A DNA stretch of 64,000 nucleotides from a virus, in the IMG/VR virus record IMGVR_UViG_3300030098_005498, positions 1 through 64,000 of that record. One strand, written 5' to 3'. The position numbers were made by a program, and so were the translations under genes. Below are positions 35,396 through 44,299 of the stretch, piece after piece. Each line of letters begins with the position of its first letter. The stretch's first letter is position 1. Under the pieces are notes generated by a model. It did no database searches. It was given only the letters and a program-made list of their open reading frames with translations, and was not told where the DNA came from.

Positions 35396-35698
35396 TCACT
35401 TTATTTTATGAATATGCCTTCCATAACGTGGAGGGACGCCATTTGCGGCTTCCTTTCTTCTTTCCTGCTTTTTATCGGAGGCCATGGAGGCTTCCATTGT
35501 AGATATTGTAACTCCACGCTCTTCATCTTTAGCATATAGTGCTTTTGTTGGAGTTTCTGGGTTTGCCAAATTATCTAGATATCTTTCAACGATTGCTACA
35601 GATCTATTTAAAGCTGTAGCCATAGCACTAGATTTAAGATATTGATGATTTTCTTCAATGTATTTCTTTTCAGAATTTGAAAGTGGACCTTTTTTCAT
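35396..35698 (-). CDS. Small HTH-like protein, 100 aa
   Basis: Residues 5-45 (LSNSEKKYIEENHQYLKSSA, MATALNRSVAIVERYLD) read as a helix-turn-helix of the type found in small phage DNA-binding proteins and terminase-small-subunit-like proteins. The rest is charged and likely disordered, ending in a basic RYGRHIHKIK tail. A transcription or DNA-packaging role is possible; nothing else in the context decides. Confidence 0.45.
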   Translation of the reverse strand: MKKGPLSNSEKKYIEENHQYLKSSAMATALNRSVAIVERYLDNLANPETPTKALYAKDEERGVTISTMEASMASDKKQERRKEAANGVPPRYGRHIHKIK

Positions 35699-35699
35699 T

Positions 35700-36044
35700 T
35701 TATCTCTCCGATAGTAAAATTCTTCTTGCAGTGGTAAAGTGTATTTTATTTTTGCTATTCAGATACTTAACAAAAGCATCAAAAGCTTTTTTATTAACCT
35801 TTTTAAACTTAAACACATCCGATATGCGTTTTCTACTCAAATTGTCGTCTATTCCATATGGATCAATAAGCTCACCCCTGCCAACTCTTACAAAGTATTG
35901 AGAAGTACCACTTGTTGTGAGTGACTTTTTAGCAAAGCTAGAATATTCCTCACATTCAAGTCCATCCTTGCCAATGAATTTAGTTATTACTTCATCGGGA
36001 TCGGGGATGCCCATTCTAACAAATTCATTTTCTTGATTCGACAT
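35700..36044 (-). CDS. Hypothetical protein, 114 aa
   Basis: Acidic N-terminal half with YFVRVGRGELIDPYGIDDN and a basic C-terminal half (RKRISDVFKFKKVNKKAFDA). No Cys or membrane motif. It is one base away from the next gene and overlaps the previous by 20, so it belongs to the same transcript. No family recognised. Confidence 0.45.
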   Translation of the reverse strand: MSNQENEFVRMGIPDPDEVITKFIGKDGLECEEYSSFAKKSLTTSGTSQYFVRVGRGELIDPYGIDDNLSRKRISDVFKFKKVNKKAFDAFVKYLNSKNKIHFTTARRILLSER

Positions 36045-36330
36045 TTAAGTTCTCCAACATGTTTTTTACTTTACAAATACATTCTGATTCTGTAGCTCCC
36101 TTGATATGTATTTTAGCCTTGTCGCTCATTCCAAATTTTCTTAACTCTTGGTTACTTAGAATAGATTCACCCATCATGTTATCATTAGCAAGAGATCTTA
36201 CTTCTATTTTAAAGGTAAGAACAGCAATATGTGGGAAATCTTTTCTTGGTGTTGATTCAAATTTTTCTAATTCTTTTTTTCTAGCTATCTCCATTAGCTC
36301 TGAAAAAGAAGATGGGGATTGTTTTTCCAT
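36025..36330 (-). CDS. Hypothetical protein, 101 aa
   Basis: Compact alpha/beta protein: N-terminal helix SFSELMEIARKKELEKFE, strand HIAVLTFKIEVRSL, then KAKIHIKGATESECICKVKN. It overlaps the FmdB-like gene by one base. The pattern could be a small nucleic-acid or ligand-binding module, but I do not recognise it. Confidence 0.45.
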   Translation of the reverse strand: MEKQSPSSFSELMEIARKKELEKFESTPRKDFPHIAVLTFKIEVRSLANDNMMGESILSNQELRKFGMSDKAKIHIKGATESECICKVKNMLENLNVESRK

Positions 36331-36686
36331 TATTTAGGCGTTTCTCCTGTTTTTATATAGTGCGTTTGTTGTTCAGGAGTCATAGATTGAATAGCTCTGT
36401 GTTGTTCTCTTTTCTTTTGCACTTCACTGCTAACCTTTTTCTGTAATTTATCACCCTCTCTTTTGGCCGTTAGTTCCATGTTACTCATTTGCTGTGTATT
36501 TCTATCGGCTAACTGCCCTATAGTCGTGGCTTCACCCCTAACAAAAACTGTTGGAGCTGTTATAAAGATTTTATTTAAAGTTTCTTCTCCGCATATTGGG
36601 CATTTTAAAGTACTAGGATCATTAAAACCCTGTTTTATTTCTGTATGATATGCACAGGGTTCACATTCAAAGTCATAAGTTGGCAT
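36330..36686 (-). CDS. FmdB-family zinc-ribbon protein, 118 aa
   Basis: MPTYDFECEPCAYHTEIKQG and LKCPICGEETLNKIF are the exact FmdB arrangement: start MPxYxFxC, CxxC, then CPxCG about 20 residues later. The C-terminal two thirds is a charged helix. The family is small and widespread, often in regulatory contexts; the binding target here is unknown. It begins the gene run toward recA with a ribosome site GGAG before ATG. Confidence 0.7.
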   Translation of the reverse strand: MPTYDFECEPCAYHTEIKQGFNDPSTLKCPICGEETLNKIFITAPTVFVRGEATTIGQLADRNTQQMSNMELTAKREGDKLQKKVSSEVQKKREQHRAIQSMTPEQQTHYIKTGETPK

Positions 36687-36756
36687 AACTTCTCCAATAA
36701 TATATAAAGAATCGGGTTACTTTATTATCGTTTATAGTATCCCGTAAAACAACAAA

Positions 36757-37425
36757 TTATTGCAATCTAGTCAAAATTTTAGATATGATATCATTTCTAA
36801 CAATATCTTCATTTGTTAGTTCGCATATCGCCACACCTTCTAGATTTTCTAAAGAAGACATACATCTTTTTAAGCCACCAAAAGCATCACCTCTAAGGTC
36901 TGTTTGATCTAGGTCTCCGTTTATAACAGCTTTTGAGCCAATCCCAATACGTGTTAAAAACATTTTAATTTGTTCAAAGGTTGCATTTTGGGCTTCGTCA
37001 AGTATCATAAATGTATTATGAAAATTTCTTCCACGCATATACTCTAGTGGGCATATTTCTATAGTATTTGTTGCCCTCATTGAGTTGTGTGTTTCTACGC
37101 CCAAGTATAGTTTTATTTCTTCTATAGTCGGAACCATGTACGGGTGAATTTTTTCATTTAAAGTTCCGGGTAAAAATCCAATACCTCTACCGGATTCTAC
37201 AACTGGTCTAGTTATAACAATTTTTTCTACTTTGTTTGATAAGATATATTCACAAGCCATGCCTACTGCTACAGCAGTTTTTCCAGATCCGGCGGGACCA
37301 GAGCAAAATGTTATATCCTGTTCCGCCATAGATATAATATAATTTTCTTGATTCTCCGTTTTGGGTTTTAGTTTTTTTCTAGAAGGTCTAATTGGCTGTT
37401 TCTGAGATGATCGTTTACGACCCAT
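36757..37425 (-). CDS. phoH: PhoH-like ATPase, 222 aa
   Basis: Walker A GPAGSGKT at residues 43-50, KIVITRPVVESGRGIGFLPG, THNSMRATNTIEICPLEYMR and the Walker B FMILDEAQNATFEQIKM are the PhoH hallmarks, with SKAVINGDLDQTDLRG at the end. Common in large phages, possibly an RNA-acting ATPase. It is the shorter form without N-terminal PIN domain. 70-bp gaps flank it, so it may have its own transcript. Confidence 0.88.
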   Translation of the reverse strand: MGRKRSSQKQPIRPSRKKLKPKTENQENYIISMAEQDITFCSGPAGSGKTAVAVGMACEYILSNKVEKIVITRPVVESGRGIGFLPGTLNEKIHPYMVPTIEEIKLYLGVETHNSMRATNTIEICPLEYMRGRNFHNTFMILDEAQNATFEQIKMFLTRIGIGSKAVINGDLDQTDLRGDAFGGLKRCMSSLENLEGVAICELTNEDIVRNDIISKILTRLQ

Positions 37426-37444
37426 GCTATCTCCCTACAAAAGA

Positions 37445-38638
37445 TTAATAGATTGCACCATCTAACGGGACATAATTTTGTGCTGTCGCTCCTTGATATA
37501 AAAATAAATCACTGCAATCATTTTGAAAACTAAGTGTTGCTTCTATATTTCCACCTCCGGTATCACCTCCCGTTACATCAAAACTTGTCAAATAATTTCT
37601 ATTACTTAAATCCCATTGAAAAAGATCAGTTGGGCTAGATTCTGGATAAAGTATATTTGTTAAAATACGAATTTGTCGATTTGTTTGATACTTACCAATA
37701 CCTTTGTTTTCAGCTCCATATGTTCCTGCTGTATGGTAGGTGTCTGTAAGGGTGTGATTTTGATCTGCACTGCTTACAAAATAGTGAGATCTAACAAGAC
37801 CTGTAAAACTAGCCGTTATTGCAACTGGTAATTCCATAACCTTCCATCTGTTAACCTCTGAGGACGTATCACTACCTCTCCACACGCCAGTATCTGGAAG
37901 GTCTCTGTAGCTAAAAGAACAATCTATATTGATACTTTGTAGTCCAAAAATTGGAGATCCTTGAAACTCATTACCTATATTGAATGCTTCATTTACCTCT
38001 TTTGGAAATATACAGTTCGATATATCAATGTCTTTTCTGGTTAAATTTTGGGCACCTTGTGGTAATGAACCAGCAGAGCTTGCCGCATCAGAGAAGTCAG
38101 TCCATGTAGAATCATTTAATTGATCATACATTTGGGATTGAAAAGTAAGATCTTCTGTTATAGTTCCATCGACACTTATATTGTACGATATATTGGTCAA
38201 TAATGAATGTTTAAATATATAGACAGAATATTCTGCTCCTAACCCGGCAGCACCAATATTGTTTAAAGAATCTGAACCATAAAAAATAGCTATATCATAA
38301 TCTTTTACAGATTCACCACCTGGACCGACTCCGTTTGAGCTAAGTAAATGACCGGCTTCATAGGTAGTTTGAGATGTCTTATAAAAAAACCCAGAACCGT
38401 TGCCTGCAAGCGGTAGCGTTCTAGAAATTGTTATAACAAAATTTGTTTTACCATATCTAGTAAAAGTTTGGTTTAATCTACCATTATCAAAAAGTGTTTC
38501 AGGAGCTATTTCTCTATTGATACCTATAGCCTGAACTCCAGGTAGCCAGTTAGTTGCACCCGTTCCGCCATCTCCAGTCCAAACGCCTTGACAGGCATAA
38601 AATATTCTATTATTTGGTGTAGTAAATGGATCGCTCAT
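37445..38638 (-). CDS. Putative virion structural protein, 397 aa
   Basis: Rich in Gly, Ser, Thr, Asn and aromatic residues, with recurrent beta-strand patterns and no signal peptide. It starts with IFYACQGVW, holds the conserved-looking AVGINREIAPETLF-type opening loop and repeated strand units, and ends with EATLSFQNDCSDLFLYQ. The composition resembles tail-tube or head-decoration proteins. It stands alone among metabolic genes. The exact role is not determined. Confidence 0.5.
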   Translation of the reverse strand: MSDPFTTPNNRIFYACQGVWTGDGGTGATNWLPGVQAIGINREIAPETLFDNGRLNQTFTRYGKTNFVITISRTLPLAGNGSGFFYKTSQTTYEAGHLLSSNGVGPGGESVKDYDIAIFYGSDSLNNIGAAGLGAEYSVYIFKHSLLTNISYNISVDGTITEDLTFQSQMYDQLNDSTWTDFSDAASSAGSLPQGAQNLTRKDIDISNCIFPKEVNEAFNIGNEFQGSPIFGLQSINIDCSFSYRDLPDTGVWRGSDTSSEVNRWKVMELPVAITASFTGLVRSHYFVSSADQNHTLTDTYHTAGTYGAENKGIGKYQTNRQIRILTNILYPESSPTDLFQWDLSNRNYLTSFDVTGGDTGGGNIEATLSFQNDCSDLFLYQGATAQNYVPLDGAIY

Positions 38639-38686
38639 TTTGCTTCCTTACGGACAATCAATTATTATTCTATGCTTTATACACAT

Positions 38687-38986
38687 TCAGTCTCTTTCTT
38701 TAATAAAAATTCCATCTACCATCTTGCCTTTTCTGTCCTTGATATCATTCCACGCTTGTTCTAAACAATCAACTAGTGAAAGATTATTTCGTTCTGCAAT
38801 ATTAATCAAAACCACCATCATATCACCAATATCATCAGAAATATCTTTACCCCTGCATAAATTGTCCGATAATTCTCCCATTTCTTGGGCTAGTTTGCAG
38901 AACTGGTCTTTATCTGTAGATCCTTCAATAAGGTTTCTGGCATGATGCCATTGTTTGATCTTTTCAACATAATTCTCTAGACTCAT
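38687..38986 (-). CDS. MazG-like nucleotide pyrophosphohydrolase, 99 aa
   Basis: LAQEMGELSDNLCRGKDISD followed by DIGDMMVVLINIAERNNL matches the metal-binding EExxE...ExxD arrangement of the MazG family (here ExxE-like QEMGEL and DDIGDM). Length fits single-domain phage MazG proteins that hydrolyse NTPs or (p)ppGpp-like molecules. It lies beside ThyX and RNR genes in the nucleotide-metabolism block. Confidence 0.7.
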   Translation of the reverse strand: MSLENYVEKIKQWHHARNLIEGSTDKDQFCKLAQEMGELSDNLCRGKDISDDIGDMMVVLINIAERNNLSLVDCLEQAWNDIKDRKGKMVDGIFIKERD

Positions 38987-38993
38987 TTTATCC

Positions 38994-39191
38994 TCATTTT
39001 TTAAACTTGAAATGTATCTTGTCTAAATGAATCGTAATATATGTCTCGTCTCCGACTTCATTGACTTCGACATTCTTTACTACTCCACCCACAATATTCG
39101 ATAATTGTTTTATCAATTCTTCATCAATACCAAATCTCTCTAATATTCCATTAATAAAGCCGTGAATAATCCCATAATTTTGTTGGTCCAT
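38994..39191 (-). CDS. Hypothetical protein, 65 aa
   Basis: Helical N-terminus (IIHGFINGILERFGIDEELI) and a beta C-terminus (DETYITIHLDKIHFKFKK). No signal or membrane segment. It lies 7 bp from the MazG-like gene and abuts the next gene. Function unknown. Confidence 0.45.
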   Translation of the reverse strand: MDQQNYGIIHGFINGILERFGIDEELIKQLSNIVGGVVKNVEVNEVGDETYITIHLDKIHFKFKK

Positions 39192-39410
39192 TTAAAATAA
39201 CTCCGATTGATATCTTTTTAATGTCTCAATTCTACCATCAGCATCAGCCAATTTGGATAATGCTTCGTTCAAATTATTATGGAGATCTGATGTGCTATGA
39301 TCTCCAATACCCGCTGGGAAATCTAGCATAATTTTCAAACTAGTCAAAGCTTGAAAGCGATCAGTTTTAGCTTGACTCAACAAGGCATTATATACATTCT
39401 TTTTATGCAT
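39192..39410 (-). CDS. Hypothetical helical protein, 72 aa
   Basis: Predicted all helix: NALLSQAKTDRFQALTSLKI, then AGIGDHSTSDLHNNLNEAL and ADADGRIETLKRYQ. It resembles small conserved proteins near RNR genes in T4-like phages but no name can be given. It overlaps thyX by 8 bases. Confidence 0.45.
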   Translation of the reverse strand: MHKKNVYNALLSQAKTDRFQALTSLKIMLDFPAGIGDHSTSDLHNNLNEALSKLADADGRIETLKRYQSELF

Positions 39411-40032
39411 CCATGGATCTCCTAATTATGTCTAGTGTAAATTTGAAGGGTTGTCCGTCAATTGATTCTACTAAGTCCCACATTTGCTGAGCTATATCTC
39501 TGATTTCTATCTGGGCGTGTTCACTATTTCTAAGCTTCTGAAAGTTGGCAAAACTCCGCATATTGAACATTATATCAGCCTGAATCTGACTGTTATAAGT
39601 CTTGAAGAATCTGGCCGATTCTTTTGCTCTTTTGCGTCCTAAAATAGGTTCGAGTTCGGCAATGGCTTCATGGTATAGATCATTACCCATCATTGTATAC
39701 TTTTCAAGTTTTGCTGCCCAGTCATCGGGCCAATCTTCTGGTAGGTAGTATTTATTTTCTTGAAGTTCTTTGTATCTGGCGGATTCAGCGTTAAGACTAC
39801 TGATTCTGTGTTTCAAAAGATGGATATGACTGGCGATTTCGGTATCAACTAGAAAATGCACAACACCTTTTTCAAATGGAGTCTCGTGACCATTACTCCA
39901 CAACATATCAATTAGTTTAGGGATTCTTGCCCGCTTTTCATCAGTTAGGTTTCTGCTTGTGGAGGTCCAGGCACTGCAAGCAATCACAGTGTCAGAACCA
40001 TAATAACCCAATAGCTCAACTTTGTTTCCCAT
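39403..40032 (-). CDS. thyX: Flavin-dependent thymidylate synthase ThyX, 209 aa
   Basis: The ThyX motif RHRxxSxNxxSxRY appears as KHRISSLNAESARY at residues 74-87, with Lys replacing the first Arg. SWSTSRNLTDEK-like N-terminal helix and NMRSFANFQKLRNSEHAQIEIRDIA, containing the late FAD/dUMP-binding RNSxxAQxEIR, complete the family. It converts dUMP to dTMP using methylenetetrahydrofolate and FAD. Works with the RNR and dCMP deaminase of this phage. Confidence 0.9.
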   Translation of the reverse strand: MGNKVELLGYYGSDTVIACSAWTSTSRNLTDEKRARIPKLIDMLWSNGHETPFEKGVVHFLVDTEIASHIHLLKHRISSLNAESARYKELQENKYYLPEDWPDDWAAKLEKYTMMGNDLYHEAIAELEPILGRKRAKESARFFKTYNSQIQADIMFNMRSFANFQKLRNSEHAQIEIRDIAQQMWDLVESIDGQPFKFTLDIIRRSMDA

Positions 40033-40068
40033 ATTATTCGTTATTGTTCCTTGTTTAAAACTACCGAA

Positions 40069-40521
40069 CTATTCTCCATTGTAGTCTTCTTTAACTTTTC
40101 CTAGCAATTGACTAGACGATGTGGTTTTTTCGCCTCCAACATTGTAGCGTAGATATATTCCATTTTGCTTACAAAATTCTGCTTCTGGAGTATTATCTCC
40201 GGCCCTATCTCCTCCATTCATAAAATATATACCATTTACAAATGGATCATCACAATGCATATTGTAAATTTTTTGAATGGACTTTACAACAGTATGATCT
40301 TCATCTATAGAAAGTATAGCCATATGAACAGCTTCCAAGGCGTTTATAATTCTAAGCCTTGAAACCTCATCCATAAAGTTGGTAGAGCCTTTAAGTTTTA
40401 CCTGATTGTCATTATTTACAATAACGTAAAGCCATTCACACTTTTCTTTTGCACCCTGTATATAGTCCAAATGACCAGTGTGAATTGGATTAAAGTATCC
40501 TGAAACAATTCCTATTCTCAA
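40069..40521 (-). CDS. HIGH-type nucleotidyltransferase (cytidylyltransferase-like), 150 aa
   Basis: IGIVSGYFNPIHTGHLDYIQ holds the HxGH motif, YVIVNNDNQVKLKGS follows, and TTSSSQLLGKV stands where the family keeps its (S/T)SS...I signature; a central FMNGGDRAG gives a GGD-like motif. Overlaps nrdB by 4 bases. It could be a glycerol-phosphate, heptose or other sugar-phosphate nucleotidyltransferase; the substrate is not clear. It is a distant relative of the adenylyltransferase at 5177. Confidence 0.65.
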   Translation of the reverse strand: MRIGIVSGYFNPIHTGHLDYIQGAKEKCEWLYVIVNNDNQVKLKGSTNFMDEVSRLRIINALEAVHMAILSIDEDHTVVKSIQKIYNMHCDDPFVNGIYFMNGGDRAGDNTPEAEFCKQNGIYLRYNVGGEKTTSSSQLLGKVKEDYNGE

Positions 40522-41588
40522 AGCAGGTCTCCTAAATCCATGTCATCCAAATCGTTTTTACTAGCACCAATTTTATAACTAGTAATTTCATGTTCTTGTG
40601 GTGCGACTTGAACACTTTCACTTTGCATCCAGGCTTGTGTCCATCCGGCAATCGGATTCTTCCCTACATTGTCATAAGGTAAGCCAATAGCTTTGCGTCT
40701 TGACATACAAAGCCAATCAATATATTCATGAAGTACTGATTCATTTAAACCAATAATTGAACCATCTTTAAACAAGTAAGAGGCCCATTGTTTTTCTTCC
40801 CTGGCGGCACTTTCAAACATTTTTATTGCCGCACCCTGGCATTGTTCTGCTGTCTTTAGAAATCCTTCAGATTCTTCTGAGTTTAAAATCTTCAAAATTT
40901 CTTGAGTATTTGTTAAGTGTAAAGCCTCATCTCTTTTGATAAGTTTAATAATGTCAGCATTGCCAACCATTTTTTTATTTTCTGCAAAGGCAAAACTACA
41001 AATAAAACTAACATAAAATCTTACAGCTTCCAAGATATTAATACTGATAACAGTCATGTAGATCTGTTTTTTAATTTCGGAAGGTTTATTGGTTGCGGTA
41101 TGCATACCCATCAGATTATTATAGTCTTCAATTGCCGAATTGGCACGTTTCATAATTTCTTTGTCTTCATAGATACCGTCAAATACCTCGCGGCTATCAG
41201 CGTATACATTTTGTATAACATAGCTATAGCTCTGAGAGTGAATCTTTTCAAAAAACTGCCACGTCATCAAACACGCTTCTAGCTCCGAATTTGTGACATA
41301 TTCTAACAATGTAGGAACGCCTCGACAAATAACACTGTCAAGCATTGTTTGGTACTTTAGATTGGATGTAAATATAAACTTCTCATTATCAGACATTTCC
41401 TTAAAATCAGAACGATCTTTCTTAAGCTCGATTTCTTCGGGCCTCCAGAAGTTTCCCATCTGCGTGCTGTCCAGCTTTTTAAATACTGGATATTTTAAAA
41501 CATCATATCTTTGAACACCGAGGTCTTTTCCAAGAAACAATGGTTGAGACATAGGATCTACATTTTTAGTATTAAATATTGTCTTCAT
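40518..41588 (-). CDS. nrdB: Class I ribonucleotide reductase small subunit NrdB, 356 aa
   Basis: Di-iron ligand clusters: LEACLMTWQFFEKIHSQSYS (Glu and EKIH, with the SxSY position for the radical Tyr), INILEAVRFYVSF, and IKRDEALHLTNTQ (EALH). The C-terminal tail (KNDLDDMDLGDLL) is the docking peptide for NrdA. Length is right for the class Ia/Ib subunit. The 5' neighbours are two small genes and nrdA, all overlapping, so one operon. Confidence 0.92.
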   Translation of the reverse strand: MKTIFNTKNVDPMSQPLFLGKDLGVQRYDVLKYPVFKKLDSTQMGNFWRPEEIELKKDRSDFKEMSDNEKFIFTSNLKYQTMLDSVICRGVPTLLEYVTNSELEACLMTWQFFEKIHSQSYSYVIQNVYADSREVFDGIYEDKEIMKRANSAIEDYNNLMGMHTATNKPSEIKKQIYMTVISINILEAVRFYVSFICSFAFAENKKMVGNADIIKLIKRDEALHLTNTQEILKILNSEESEGFLKTAEQCQGAAIKMFESAAREEKQWASYLFKDGSIIGLNESVLHEYIDWLCMSRRKAIGLPYDNVGKNPIAGWTQAWMQSESVQVAPQEHEITSYKIGASKNDLDDMDLGDLL

Positions 41589-41700
41589 TGCTCGCCTCTT
41601 TAATCTTATGCATCAGTTTAATAATTTCCTGCCGTTTCATTGTCTTTCTTTCCTTTGATAAACTTTTTTCAAGTTTTTTTATAAGTTCAATTACAGTCAT
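41572..41700 (-). CDS. Hypothetical helical protein between nrdA and nrdB, 42 aa
   Basis: MTVIELIKKLEKSLSKERKT is followed by a basic helix and KIKEASNED. The whole chain is one coiled-coil-like charged helix. I place the start at the ATG at 41700; the longer frame to 41754 would overlap the zinc-ribbon gene. It overlaps nrdB by 17 bases and the zinc-ribbon gene by 14. Function unknown. Confidence 0.4.
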   Translation of the reverse strand: MTVIELIKKLEKSLSKERKTMKRQEIIKLMHKIKEASNEDNI

Positions 41701-41803
41701 TTTTATCCTTACTATACTTACACTTAGGACATTCTTGAAATTCTTCACTTTCAAATTCGTCTGTAACCTTGTTGCATTTCGGGCAGTGCCACCAAATAGT
41801 CAT
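41687..41803 (-). CDS. Tiny zinc-ribbon protein following nrdA, 38 aa
   Basis: MTIWWHCPKCNKVTDEF and FQECPKCKYSKDKND give two CPKC pairs about 19 residues apart in a 38-aa protein, i.e. a minimal zinc ribbon. The ATG overlaps the nrdA stop (ATGA), so translation is coupled to nrdA. Too short for routine gene callers. It might bind RNR or a transcript, but the sequence only shows the metal site. Confidence 0.6.
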   Translation of the reverse strand: MTIWWHCPKCNKVTDEFESEEFQECPKCKYSKDKNDCN

Positions 41804-44034
41804 ATTGCACAAGCCCCACTTTCACATCCAAGTTCTTTTTCGGTCTCACCATCTCCATCTGGAGTATTGGCATAATAAAAGTTTTTAAGTCCGTATTTGT
41901 AACCGTATATTTGATCTTTGATTAACGCACTTAGAGGAATATTGCCATCTTCATAATGTGCATAGTTGTAGTAAAGATTTGTACTCATCGACATATCTAC
42001 AAATTTTTGAATAACAGCTGCGATATTCATTAGGCTGTGATTTTCTGTCATTTGCCATGCTAGGGTGTAATGGTTCTTACGCATATGATAGTTGGGTACT
42101 AATTGTTTTAAAACTCCATTTTTAGCCTTCTTATGAGTCAGTAAACTTCTAACTGGCTCTATACCGTTAGTGCTATTTTGAATCACACTACTAGATTCAC
42201 AGGGCATAATGGCGGATAGGGTGGAGTGTCTCATGCCGTGCTTTTTAACACGTTCTCGCAAGCCTTCCCAATCCATTTTGTAATTTGGTTTGACTAGCTC
42301 GTCAACCGCTTTTTTATACCAGTCAATGGGCAATAAACCTTGAGCGTATTTAGTTTCTTCAAACTTCGGACACGCCCCCTTTTCCTTGGCCAGCTCACAA
42401 CTTGCATTAATTAAATTCCATTGAATTTGTTCCATTGTTCCATGAATTAATTCTAATGCAGCAACATCCTCATATTTAAGTTTATTCTTTGCTAAGAAAC
42501 CAGCCAAATTTGTAATACCGATACCCAAAGATCTTCTGTTTTTGGTAAAGGTTTCCCCAGCCAATACCGGATAATCTTGATAATCAATTACAGAATCCAG
42601 TGTTAGTACTGCCATTCTGCAGGCTTGCTCTATATCCTTTTCATTTGTTAACTCTAAAAGATTCAAAGCAGATAAAATACAGATACCAATTTCGCCTTCG
42701 GGATCGTCTATTGATTTGATCGGAATAGTGGGGTGAATAATCTCTTGGCAAAGATTAGACATGTAAACAGGAACATCCCAAGACCCGTTTTTATTTGCGG
42801 TGTCTATATTCATGGAATAGATACGTCCAGTTTCGAGTCTCTCACGAGCAAATATCTCAGCAAGCTTCCTGGCAGATATTTTTTTCTTAAATTTAAAAGA
42901 TCTCGCATTTTCATACTTTAAATACAATTCTTCAAACTTTTTATTATCTCCAAAAGCCTCGTACAAACCCCTTGCCTCGTCGGGGCTAAAAAGAGTGATG
43001 TCTTTATTGGCTATTAGACGGTCATAGAAAAGTTTACAAAACTGAATACTATAATCAAGTTTGCGGACTCTGTTGTCGTCTGTGCCAGCATTGTTTTTAA
43101 GCACCATAATATCTTCTATTTCATAATGCCAGAAAGGAATATGTACTGTTGCGGAACCTCCACGAAGTCCATTTTGACTAGTTGACTTTACGGCGGATTC
43201 AAAATTCTTTAGATAAGGAATTACACCAGTATGAATTACTTCACCACCCCTGATTGGAGAATTGATTGGTCTCATACGTCCAATATTCAGTCCAATACCA
43301 GCACGTCTTGCTGTGTATTTTCCAACAGCGTGGATACTAGAGAATATTCCATCAAGATTGTCATCGACATCAACCAATACACAAGATGCAAATTGACGGA
43401 TATTTGTTCTAACACCTGCCATAATTGGCGTTGGTAAATTTATTTTAAACGTTGAATAACAATCATAAGCTTTTTTGGCTTCTGAAACATTGTCAAATAA
43501 CGACATTGCAATACACATATAAGCAAATTGTGGCGTTTCATATATCGTGCCAGTACTTCTGTTCTTAACCAAGTACTTGTCAATCATCTGTTGTAATCCG
43601 GCGTATGTAAACAAATTATCTCTAGTATGGTCAATATATTTACCTAAAACGTCTATATCTAATTCTGACCATTTTTCTAAAATAGTCGGATCATAAATTC
43701 CTTTATCTACATTCCTACGTAAAAAAATAAGAAAGTCAACAGGTTTGTGATGTCTGCTGCAATTCCATACATCTTTTCTTAACTGCATATTAAGCAATCT
43801 AGCTGCTACGTATTGATAATTCGGATTGGATTCAGAGATTAAATCATTAGCAGATCGAATTAAGATTTGTTGTATTTCTTTTGTTGGAATACCATCATAA
43901 ATAGATAGGTTTGCATTCATTTCTACGTCTGATAGAGATACTCCGTTTATTCCATCGGTGGCCCATTCAACTATTTTATGTATTTTTTCAACGGAGAAAT
44001 CTTCCTTTTCTCCAGTGGCTTTTGTGACTTGCAT
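41800..44034 (-). CDS. nrdA: Class I ribonucleotide reductase large subunit NrdA, 744 aa
   Basis: Close to bacterial class Ia NrdA over its whole length: ATP-cone at the N-terminus (QVTKATGEKEDFSVEKIHKI), TPIMAGVRTNIRQFASCVLV with the active-site Cys, GGSATVHIPFWHYEIEDIM, STLSAIMPCESSSVIQNSTN and the C-terminal CESGACAI redox Cys pair. The start at 44034 is by an AAAGG 10 bases upstream; ATG 44043 and TTG 44058 are alternatives. Promoter at 44078-44106. Confidence 0.93.
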   Translation of the reverse strand: MQVTKATGEKEDFSVEKIHKIVEWATDGINGVSLSDVEMNANLSIYDGIPTKEIQQILIRSANDLISESNPNYQYVAARLLNMQLRKDVWNCSRHHKPVDFLIFLRRNVDKGIYDPTILEKWSELDIDVLGKYIDHTRDNLFTYAGLQQMIDKYLVKNRSTGTIYETPQFAYMCIAMSLFDNVSEAKKAYDCYSTFKINLPTPIMAGVRTNIRQFASCVLVDVDDNLDGIFSSIHAVGKYTARRAGIGLNIGRMRPINSPIRGGEVIHTGVIPYLKNFESAVKSTSQNGLRGGSATVHIPFWHYEIEDIMVLKNNAGTDDNRVRKLDYSIQFCKLFYDRLIANKDITLFSPDEARGLYEAFGDNKKFEELYLKYENARSFKFKKKISARKLAEIFARERLETGRIYSMNIDTANKNGSWDVPVYMSNLCQEIIHPTIPIKSIDDPEGEIGICILSALNLLELTNEKDIEQACRMAVLTLDSVIDYQDYPVLAGETFTKNRRSLGIGITNLAGFLAKNKLKYEDVAALELIHGTMEQIQWNLINASCELAKEKGACPKFEETKYAQGLLPIDWYKKAVDELVKPNYKMDWEGLRERVKKHGMRHSTLSAIMPCESSSVIQNSTNGIEPVRSLLTHKKAKNGVLKQLVPNYHMRKNHYTLAWQMTENHSLMNIAAVIQKFVDMSMSTNLYYNYAHYEDGNIPLSALIKDQIYGYKYGLKNFYYANTPDGDGETEKELGCESGACAI

Positions 44035-44077
44035 TAATAACATACCTTTCTGATTCAATGTTTTATCTATGTAGATT

Positions 44078-44106
44078 ATTATACACTATCTAGATAGAAA
44101 AATCAA
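44078..44106 (-). promoter_or_regulatory. Sigma-70-type promoter of the RNR operon
   Basis: Minus strand: TATAAT at 44083-44078 preceded, at a 17-bp spacer, by TTGATT (44106-44101), four of six matches to TTGACA. It lies about 45 bp ahead of the nrdA start with no gene between. Confidence 0.65.
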
Positions 44107-44134
44107 TATGAAAATTCAATATTAGAGATAATTT

Positions 44135-44299
44135 TCAATATTTGAAACGTAATATTGTTTGTCTCCAAAGAGGGGTTAATTCCTCTTGGAATTCTATAGC
44201 TTTTGACACGGCTTTATTTCCATGAAAAACTTTATCTTTTGGTTTCCATGCCCGTTGTAACTTATATACAAGATTTTCAGTATAGCAATATCTGTTCAA
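44135..44299 (-). CDS. Possible small protein, 54 aa (TTG start)
   Basis: Reads from TTG at 44299: NRYCYTENLVYKLQRAWKPK, then DKVFHGNKAVSKAIEFQEEL and ending WRQTILRFKY. The composition looks protein-like (Trp, Tyr, Phe) and the frame continues the preceding short ORF at +1, with a 23-base overlap. It could be a separate gene or the second half of a frameshifted one. No ATG start or good ribosome site. Region 44059-44134 holds only the promoter. Confidence 0.35.
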   Translation of the reverse strand: MNRYCYTENLVYKLQRAWKPKDKVFHGNKAVSKAIEFQEELTPLWRQTILRFKY

